A stretch of DNA of 64,000 nt from Mya arenaria (Eukaryota; Mollusca; Bivalvia; Myida; Myidae), in assembly GCF_026914265.1 (NCBI RefSeq), contig NC_069125.1, positions 1,301,556-1,365,555 of the forward strand. Direction: 5' to 3'. Every line of letters starts with the position of its first letter. Position 1 is the first letter of the stretch. The position numbers and the translations under genes were made by a program. Below the pieces are notes generated by a model. That model saw only the letters and a program-made list of their open reading frames with translations. It was not told the origin of the DNA and did not search any database. Positions 57,300 through 64,000 of this stretch are shown here, one piece after another.

Positions 57300-60145
57300 T
57301 GTTGTTAACAATTATAATTTTATGAAATTTATACATTTTAGTTAGGTCCAGATCGTGATTCATTGACCGATAATGTAAACATGATTACCATGGAATTGCA
57401 AGAATAGCTCAGGTCGGATAGGTCAAATCTTGTATTAAGCAACACTCAAAGCAATTCTCAGGTAGTTAAAGTATTAAGTATCCATGTAATTAATTCGAAA
57501 TGTTACCCTTCAGCTCCGAGGAGAAATAATGTAAAATATAAATTACTGAGGTCATACCTAAAATGGCCGACGCGCACTTGCTGTGACGTCATTCACGCAT
57601 ACGTAGTTATGATGTGACTCATTCACATTCATGTTATTAACAATACAGTCTTAAACACGATAAAGACAGGTTACAAGAAATGGAAGAATTGCCAATACTG
57701 TGGATGAACCCTATTTTTTCGGTAATCGGTATTTAGTTGCTTTTTCGAGACCTAAGAACTTAACGGTACGTAATGATTTAAATTTGGCTTTTATAGGTAA
57801 GAGTCCTTGCTACGCATTATCCGGAAAAAAGATAAAGAAGTTTTGAAACATTAGGTAGTGAAGAAGGTAACAATATAAAACCTATAAAAACTTTACTGTA
57901 GCTGTGGAATTTTTTGTAGGTCTTGTGGAAAGTATATATCAAATGCATGTGTTGAGAAAGTATTAAAATAGTCTTAAATCACGTAAAAATATTGACATAA
58001 AATGAATGTGTTTAAAATATCCAGACACCCATCATATACGCTTAGACTTAAGTATGTATCATATCGAAATGTACTTCTTACAGTACAACCATTACACAAT
58101 AATTATCATTACTCAATGATTTACTTTCATGCAACTCATACATACGCAGCTAAAAAGACACGATGCCAAGGTAAAAATGCTCTTCCTCTGTGTTTTCGAT
58201 GTAATTCAGTTCCGTGCAACAAACCAAATCTGCGCAGTATTCCGTTCTGAAATCAGTCGATTTTATTTTCTATCAAAAGGAGAACTCCATTTTCATTATA
58301 AATATTTATATTTCATAAGGATATTTATTACATAGTTTAATTATTGTTTTCTGTATTACTCCTTTAAATGACAAAACTATGGTGGCTCGTTTCTGCCAAT
58401 TTTGTTTTTCGCCTTCGAAAACCCGTCATTGACGCAATATTTTTATTCAACGAAACATAAATACAAATTGTTCATTCATTTGGACTTAAATATCACTCGC
58501 TTTTAAATATTTTTCACTTGTACACACCTGATAAAGGGTGTTGAAGGCCTCAAAGACATCCTTCCGCTGTTGATCGGTCAGCACGCGGACATCTTTCCTT
58601 GTTCGCAATCCGGTCGGCGGGTCGTTAAAACCGTACCTTGGGAAAAATGGCATTAATAACAGCCTGAAAATATTTCTTTTTAAAGTGATATAAACAATAG
58701 GGCCATATTACTAACAGACGTATCGTACGATCGATTTTTTAATCATTTTAAAACAAAACGTTTGGCTGAAAGTATAACTTAAGGTTTATTTAAATTGACA
58801 AATTTTGTTTTAATGATACAGTGGAATCAGGAGCAATTCCATAAGTCCAATATTTATATGAAAAACTACAGAAACAAGCTCAGTAGCCAAAAGTTTAAAC
58901 ATTAACTAACCCCGTTTAATGGCACAGAGTAAACGCCAAGGACACAGAGCACAAAAAGAAAAGAAAAAAAACAAGAAACATGGAACAGCAGCACAAAACT
59001 CCACAAACAACACAGTGCATATATCTTATATAAAAAATAGGTGTGTTCATTAAGGATTGTTTTGTACCGCCTTAGAACGGTCAGTAAAATGTAAATTTAC
59101 TGGGTCTTTAAACAGACCTCAACACTCTTATCCCAACAATCCTGAATAAAGTAAAAACGTTAAAGGTAAAGCATATAAAAGTATGCATTTACTTCAGGAA
59201 ACTTAATAATAATAATAAAAAAACACACTTATAGGTACCCTCGACCCTCTTTAGCGTCAAGCGGTAAAGGCATGTAGGACATTCGATTTCTGAGACTGGC
59301 TTAGAATTTAATTCATGCGCTTGTTGTTGGGATAATCCGATCAATAATATTGCGTTTGTCTTATGAAAATTGCTTCATTAATTTTAAAAGCGAATATCAT
59401 TATGAATAAGTTAAAGTGTTTTTATAAACCTTGTATTATATTATATTAACAGCATTACTTACTTTGGTAGTTCATATTCAGTCTTGAAAAAGACCTTGTC
59501 TTCGTCGCTCAAAATAGGTTGTTCATTCTTGTCTTTAAGATATTCACGCCAGCAGGCCTCTTTTACCAACGCTGTGTTGATTGGTTGCTAAATGCAACAT
59601 CATTCCGCATTAAGATTGTGAAACAAATTAAAAAAACCCAACATATTTATTAATTTTGTTGGCACCATGTTAGGCGAGAGTGAAGTCTTTTGTTGTACGG
59701 GAAACCGGAATACCCGGAGGAAACATTATTTTCCTGCATGGTGATCACAAACTTAACTCACAAGCGCCAAGGTCGAGTCGAACCCGGCTCGACTAGGTGA
59801 GAAAATGTGCGCTTACCACTGCGCTAACCGGAAAACCGTGTATTACTATTAAGGTACGCATTTATGTTCATGTTTTAATGTCAAACCGGAAATATTATGG
59901 AAAAACAATTGACACGATACTAGAAGTTACATTTGCCAACGAAGCAAAGTTATTAAAATTAATTAATTGCACGTGTTATAAGTGTGCCATAAGTCTTATT
60001 GACGAGCCCAGTTTCAACTTGCCTGCATTGCCCTGTCATAACACTCTTTCACAGTATCTGGGAATACTATAGTCTCCGTAATATTACAATAAGCGTATCT
60101 TGAAAAAAATAGCACAAGAAAAACTTGCAATATAAACCTTCCCAT
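54252..60145 (-). CDS. Tyrosinase, secretory with C-terminal membrane anchor (nine exons, about 520 aa)
   Basis: A type-3 copper oxidase that hydroxylates and oxidises phenols to quinones; in bivalves linked to shell-matrix tanning, pigment and defence. Exons: 60145-60023, 59587-59463, 58663-58528, 58246-58142, 57185-56928, 56458-56265, 56113-55710, 55583-55543, 54428-54252. All phases agree. Residues 1-20 are a signal peptide. CuA lies at 139-156 (LLHG, KHRG, FLPWHR) and SLPYWDYTTD soon after. CuB lies at 269-296 (HDGIH, DPIFWMHHAFID). A Cys-rich segment (CPTCGDSQFMHC, GVCVSED) follows, then one hydrophobic span (IIIFVIIGLLLGIAYLLY) and a short tail. A TATAAA at 60191-60186 supports the start at 60145 over an in-frame ATG at 60205. 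About six residues seem missing after CuA. Confidence 0.9.
54504..55227. mobile_element. Inverted-repeat element in tyrosinase intron 8
   Basis: Ends AAGGGCCCGTGACACCTAGC and the inverse of AAAGGGCCTGTCACACATAA; GGAGCAC occurs inverted just inside both. Interior is GC-rich with recurrent CGGTA(C/G)TAC-like motifs and no recognisable transposase. Confidence 0.7.
55543..55583 (-). CDS. Tyrosinase exon 8: 41-nt linker micro-exon
   Basis: TTTCAG|AGAGGG acceptor and AAAAGG|GTAATG donor. It takes phase 1 in and phase 0 out, the only combination seen that joins exon 7 to exon 9 in frame through the best sites. Reading past the donor instead gives an alternative tail with a stop. Confidence 0.6.
56265..56458 (-). 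CDS. Tyrosinase exon 6: copper-B site
   Basis: TTTGCAG acceptor and TCAGA|GTAAGA donor. Encodes EVQHDGIHDWVGGDMG and SFDPIFWMHHAFIDYIWE, with the HxxxH pair and the HH pair of CuB, all intact. Confidence 0.93.
57190..57303. repeat. (TAG)n / (ACT)n microsatellite abutting a splice acceptor
   Basis: About 35 near-perfect units. On the gene strand it reads ACT repeats running into ACAACAACAAAG|GTC, so it occupies the place of the polypyrimidine tract of exon 5. Poly-Thr and poly-Tyr frames across it are artefacts. Confidence 0.95.
58142..58246 (-). CDS. Tyrosinase exon 4: copper-A site
   Basis: After TTTCAG the frame reads NGILRRFGLLHG and HRKHRGRAFLPWHRVFLAAY, then a GTATGAGT donor. H147 and H156 have the nine-residue spacing of CuA ligands; H139 is the probable third ligand. 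The usual acidic helix end after the FL..Y motif is absent before exon 5 begins. Confidence 0.88.
58853..59145 (-). mobile_element. 270-bp dispersed element, copy 4 of 4
   Basis: Inverted; lies in tyrosinase intron 2. Shares CACAAAACTCCACAAACAAC and CCCGTTTAATGGCACAGAG with the copy at 39283. Confidence 0.85.
59690..59838 (-). mobile_element. tRNA-derived SINE in tyrosinase intron 1
   Basis: On the minus strand GGTTAGCGCAGTGGTAAGCG (A-box) and CGGGTTCGACTCG (B-box), then CCGGGTATTCCGGTTTCCCG. Good pol III box spacing; not a full tRNA. Confidence 0.8.
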
Positions 60146-60185
60146 TGTGCATGTAGTTATGAGCGATTCTAAATATCTACATCTG

Positions 60186-60191
60186 TTTATA
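60186..60191 (-). promoter_or_regulatory. TATA box of the tyrosinase gene
   Basis: TTTTATAAAC on the minus strand lies about 45 bp upstream of the ATG at 60145, placing a start site near 60160. The alternative ATG at 60205 would lie upstream of it. Confidence 0.5.
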
Positions 60192-60239
60192 AAAGTCCGC
60201 TGCAAGCCTACTTGTCAGATGCTTGATCGGTGATAGGTT

Positions 60240-61045
60240 TTAAAAGAAGTATCCTCATCATACGCGGCCTGTCGCGTCTGAAGGATTACATGTTTGCAAT
60301 TGGATAAGTGTCTATGTGCACATTTAAGTTAAATAAGAAAATGATTTCCTAATGATAACAACTCTCGTTCAACTTCACTTAAAATTTGTGATCAAGACCC
60401 GTGTTGATTCGTGTAAGAACATTTATTTTGGCTGATCACGGGTCGTACGAATTTCTTATGTTAGAACTCCTTATAGTAAAATTAAATATTCAATATTTAA
60501 GGGCATATTTTGAATAAAAGTTCCCTGTATTTGATAAAAAATATAAGTGCCAAACATGAAATAAAATAACTTAATTTAGATTTATCTGATAAAAAATGAA
60601 AGTTCAAAGCTTAACTCGCACGATTTAAACAATCATTAATGATATTTTGTAGACCCAAAAGGATCGAGATGAATGAATAATACAATGAATCGACCCAACG
60701 CCACTAAATTGTATCGCTATTTTGTCCTATGTTGAATCCGACATTTTTCGGTTATTTCCGTGTGCATTCGGAACGATTACAACATATATTTATATTCAAT
60801 AAAACCCATTAAGCTACGTTTTTGATGCCTTGCATCAACATTCGTCGTGTGTTACACTTAATGACCTTACTACCACATGAACGTATGGACTTATTCGACC
60901 ACTGCATACAAAATTAGCACAGCACATAGTCTCAGGTTATAACTGTAACCATCCTGATCAGATTTAAAGTCTTTTGATGGCTGTCTGTTTGCTTGTTGGA
61001 ATCCAGTACTGTCGTGTATTTTGAGGGGCCTACAGTAAGAAAGTA
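60240..61045. other. No gene recognised upstream of tyrosinase
   Basis: AT-rich; a short inverted pair (GATCAAGACCCGTG / GATCACGGGTC) at 60392-60451 is the only structure noticed. Confidence 0.45.
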
Positions 61046-61047
61046 TC

Positions 61048-61125
61048 CAAGTGGGCTTTAAACCCTTGACCTATTAGATAACAATTCGGCATATTTACCA
61101 CTACGCCAAATCCCTGCATCTTGAC
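61048..61125 (-). mobile_element. tRNA-like SINE head
   Basis: Minus strand: TTTGGCGTAGTGGTAAATATG (read as 20 of its bases, A-box region) and GGTCAAGGGTTTAAAGCCC (B-box region). Confidence 0.5.
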
Positions 61126-61129
61126 CTGC

Positions 61130-62380
61130 ACCAAATTTCGTTATTTACCCTTCAAGAAGATGGGACATATATGTTTGCAACATGTCGGTAAGTAAGTCGG
61201 TCTGTAGGTCTGAGGATTAAGCTTGTCCTTACAATAACTAGACAACGGTTTGACCTAAGACTACGAACACTTAAGTAGTAGGATGCCCTTGACCAGTAGA
61301 TGAACTCCTTGGCCATTTTAATCGAAAGATACAATTTCATGCCAGACACATATTTTCTCTAATCTGGCTGTCGTTCAACATCGCAAGACAAATCCCCTTA
61401 ATTTTTTTTCGTGAACCTCGTGCAATCTTCCTGTCGTGGTTCCATTTAGACCTATTCTTAAATAAAAAGTTTGGCTTGTTCTGTTATAAGGGACTTGGAC
61501 TATTGGGTTAAACAGTCGTTTAAGATTTTGAAAATTTGATGTTTCACTTTTAAACAAATTGATATTTCTGAACCGCTATGTGCAACTGTCAATCCAAAAA
61601 CATCTCTAACAGTTATTATATCGGTTTAAAAAAATCCTTGTTTCTCGACGTTTTGAGGTTTTTGATTTAAGCTCTAGGTTTAATAAGTCGATGTCTGACA
61701 ACACGTTTGAAGGCCTGTTAATGTTGAGTTTATAAAGGTCTGTCCGCGCCTTATAATGGCTGAATTCTGGCTTGAATCCGTTTGATTTAAACAAAATTTT
61801 GAAGCAAATTAAGGAATTTTTAACCCATCGGTGGATGGGATATTCGCCAAAGGAGTAATTTTTACACAAAATTCCGCGTGATGAATGACATTATTTTTAT
61901 TGAGTGGTCCCCAGCCCTGACTTTCAAGGCCTGGTTATAATAAGTTATAATACACGCGCCCCTGTTAACACTGTAACACTTTGCTGATTTAATTTAAACG
62001 TAAGATTGGGTGGTGCCCGAATAAGGGACCGGTTCTGCTCCTTCTTTCTCTTCACTTTATTTAATTCTTTCTGCTATTGTCATTTAGCCCTCAGAGACAA
62101 AACACACTAATTCCTTCACACAGCAATCAAATGAATATAGATATGTTAGTCTTTAAATTTCTTATGGGAGTGTTCGGTTTATACCAATCGCGATACAAAG
62201 GTACACAAGTCTGAGTATTTCGAACTTCTTACATGGCTATGTATGTTATTACTAACTTCTGCTGACATCCACCAAAATCCCGGTACCATGTCCGATTCAA
62301 ACTCGTTATATAATATTCGATGTCAACGTCCGACATAATTTCAAATCTGCCAATTGCGCATAACAATATAAAAGAGCTTT
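61130..62380. other. No gene recognised; possibly LINE 5' region in its last third
   Basis: Short minus-strand frames (61375-61557, 61606-61869) lack motifs. The part nearest 62380 may be the upstream end of the LINE relic. Confidence 0.35.
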
Positions 62381-62383
62381 CAA

Positions 62384-63276
62384 AATAAAAAAAAGAATAT
62401 TTTGTATGCTGAACTCAGTCGGTTTGATATTTTAGTATTAACAAAAACTTGGTTATTTTTTTTTATTTCTCTTGAAGGTCTTCTTTACCAAAACTAAGTA
62501 TATGTTACCATAACGGAAAGATCGTCCTACTGACTGCCACGGGGATTTATGTTAAAATGGGTATTTCCGCCTTGCGACGACCTGATCTACTATTGGGTCC
62601 TTCTATCGACCTCCAAATGGTAGCTCAGCAGTTCTGTCTAGTACTAATGAATCAATAGGTCTCGCAATAGATGCAGGTATAAGCAACTCTCAAAATAAAA
62701 GATTGAAATTATTTGTTCACAATATGGTTTGTCACAACTGATCCAATCTCTTCGCCAAACTTTCTCAATCATTTGTTGATTTTTTGGTATCATCTCTTGA
62801 TATTATTTCCTTCTCTTAAGAAGGTGAACCTTTCTTAGATCATCTGTCACCATTAAAAAATCAGATCCTCCTTGGTTTCACAATGAAATCCGTCAATCGA
62901 TTTGCAGAACGAAGAGAGCATACAAACCATTTATAAACACTCAATCAATTCTAAATCATTTGTTGATTTTTGGTATCATCTCTTGATATTATTTCCTTCT
63001 CTTAATTTTTTTTTAGATCCTCCTTGGTTTCACAATGAAATCCGTCAATCGATTTGCAGAACGAAGTGAGCATACAAACCAGTTATAAACACACAAACAT
63101 CCATTCAATCATGTCCAGTTACATACACGCGACTGTCAATCGACTCGTGTCCGTTTATCATTCTTTCTGTCAAGCTTTCGGTGAAGGAAAATATATCAGG
63201 GCAGTTTTCTGTGATATATCCAAAGCTTTTGATAGAGTCGGGCATCGTGGTCTTCTCTCATGGTTTGAGAACTAGT
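62384..63276 (+). pseudogene. Non-LTR retrotransposon (LINE) relic
   Basis: Fragments in order: an endonuclease-type FDILVLTKTW (62423), SFYRPPNG (62599), PPWFHNEIRQSICRTKRAY (62870 and again near 63020), and the RT motif AVFCDISKAFDRV (63201-63240) with the first catalytic Asp. Stops and frame changes separate them. A segment around 62760-62945 recurs at 62950-63090, an internal duplication. Copy ends before the YXDD box. Confidence 0.8.
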
Positions 63277-63432
63277 AGGTATCGGAGCGAAAACAACTAA
63301 AAGTAAGTCAACTTTCAGGAAAGGAACAATGTTTTGTGATCAGAGAAGTATGATTCTAAAGCGCAGTAAGATTGAAACAGACAGAATCCAAGTGTGTATG
63401 GATTTGATCTAAATATCAGCCGCAATCTGTAT

Positions 63433-63560
63433 TCATTAAAGTGACATTCTAAATCAAAATCAATACATGCACATGTAAACAAACATAAATTTTGAGTGAT
63501 ACACTCTCAACTACTTACCAAATAATGCATTTATGGAAAATAATAATTACTATATATGTA
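63433..63560 (+). repeat. Dispersed repeat, copy 3 of 3
   Basis: Matches 7854-8100 and 27075-27240 (ACATAAATTTTGAGTGATA, AATGCATTTATGGAAA). Confidence 0.6.
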
Positions 63561-64000
63561 ACAGGGTATTATATTCATGTTCATGTTAATTGATCATTGC
63601 CTGCTTGCGTTTAGATTGCGCGTACATTATTATGGAGTGTGTGTGTGAGTGGTCAGTGTGTACGTATGATAGTGGTCAAACAACTTTCAATTGGTTAATA
63701 TTAGAATACATTTATGTAGGTAATCACCCGTGACTTTCCCGCCACTCTATCTCTCGGACATTGTTGTCCTGACAGTCGTTGAAGTCGCATCTTGGAAGTT
63801 GATTCATATCTTATCTTTGCATTGTTGTAAAACAATATTGTTACACCGCTGGTATGTTAAATTTATTTTCTTTGCTGCATTTAATTTCGTTTGTATTTAC
63901 CAGGTACAGCGTATTTATATAACTTGGTGAAAGTATTCATTTGTGTATTTTAATATGTTGTCTTGAATATACTTTCAGACGTTGTATTATATTTTACAGG
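63561..64000. other. No gene recognised
   Basis: AT-rich; an open frame at 63730-63930 has no recognisable motif. Confidence 0.4.

Noticed and set aside
56907-57363. Poly-Thr or poly-Tyr extension of tyrosinase exon 5
   Set aside because: A stop lies just upstream and no acceptor precedes the repeat; the AAAG|GTC site fits family alignment and phase.
60146-60205. Upstream in-frame ATG of the tyrosinase
   Set aside because: It lies upstream of the TATA-like box and would bury the signal peptide.

Overview
This window is AT-rich eukaryotic DNA, almost certainly from a bivalve mollusc. That placement rests on three things seen in the sequence: a multi-exon tyrosinase gene of molluscan type, short interspersed elements with tRNA-like heads and a shared GGGAGGGACG core, and many short foldback and terminal-inverted-repeat elements of the kinds that fill bivalve genomes. 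Genes are split into small exons with good GT-AG junctions. No prokaryotic features were found.

Layout. 0-2.6 kb: a 34-bp minisatellite beside two small inverted-repeat elements. 2.9-8.8 kb (minus strand): 'copy A' of an unrecognised membrane-protein gene; a Tigger/pogo-type relic lies between its last two exons. 9-21 kb: essentially only repeats (foldback elements, MITEs, a 53-bp satellite). 21.4-29.5 kb (minus): 'copy B', a complete seven-exon paralogue of about 240 residues with a 51-bp minisatellite in one intron. About 32.2 kb: a decayed exon of a third paralogue. 33.4-38.2 kb (minus): a Ty3/Gypsy retrotransposon with 130-bp LTRs, a 5-bp target duplication and a disabled coding region. 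Its target block has an uninterrupted paralogue at 46.6-47.7 kb. 40.8-41.2 kb: a dead copy of the tyrosinase copper-B exon. 43.9-46.2 kb (plus): a tentative unknown gene. 48.3-50.6 kb: a degenerate TGTAACC-rich satellite. 54.25-60.15 kb (minus): a nine-exon tyrosinase with signal peptide, both copper sites and a C-terminal membrane anchor. 62.4-63.3 kb (plus): a LINE relic.

The most informative observations are comparative. Copy A carries a 253-bp intron, with a GAT/ATC microsatellite inside, exactly where copy B has continuous exon; the two A half-exons (65+139 nt) sum to B's 204 nt. The Gypsy element has nearly identical LTRs but several lesions, including Asp-to-Asn changes at the protease and reverse-transcriptase active sites. 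The tyrosinase has a GC-AG first intron, an ACT-repeat next to a splice acceptor and an unresolved gap of about six residues after its CuA motif. No operon-like cooperation is visible: tyrosinase probably acts in pigmentation, shell or immunity, and the A/B family is an unassigned multi-pass membrane protein.
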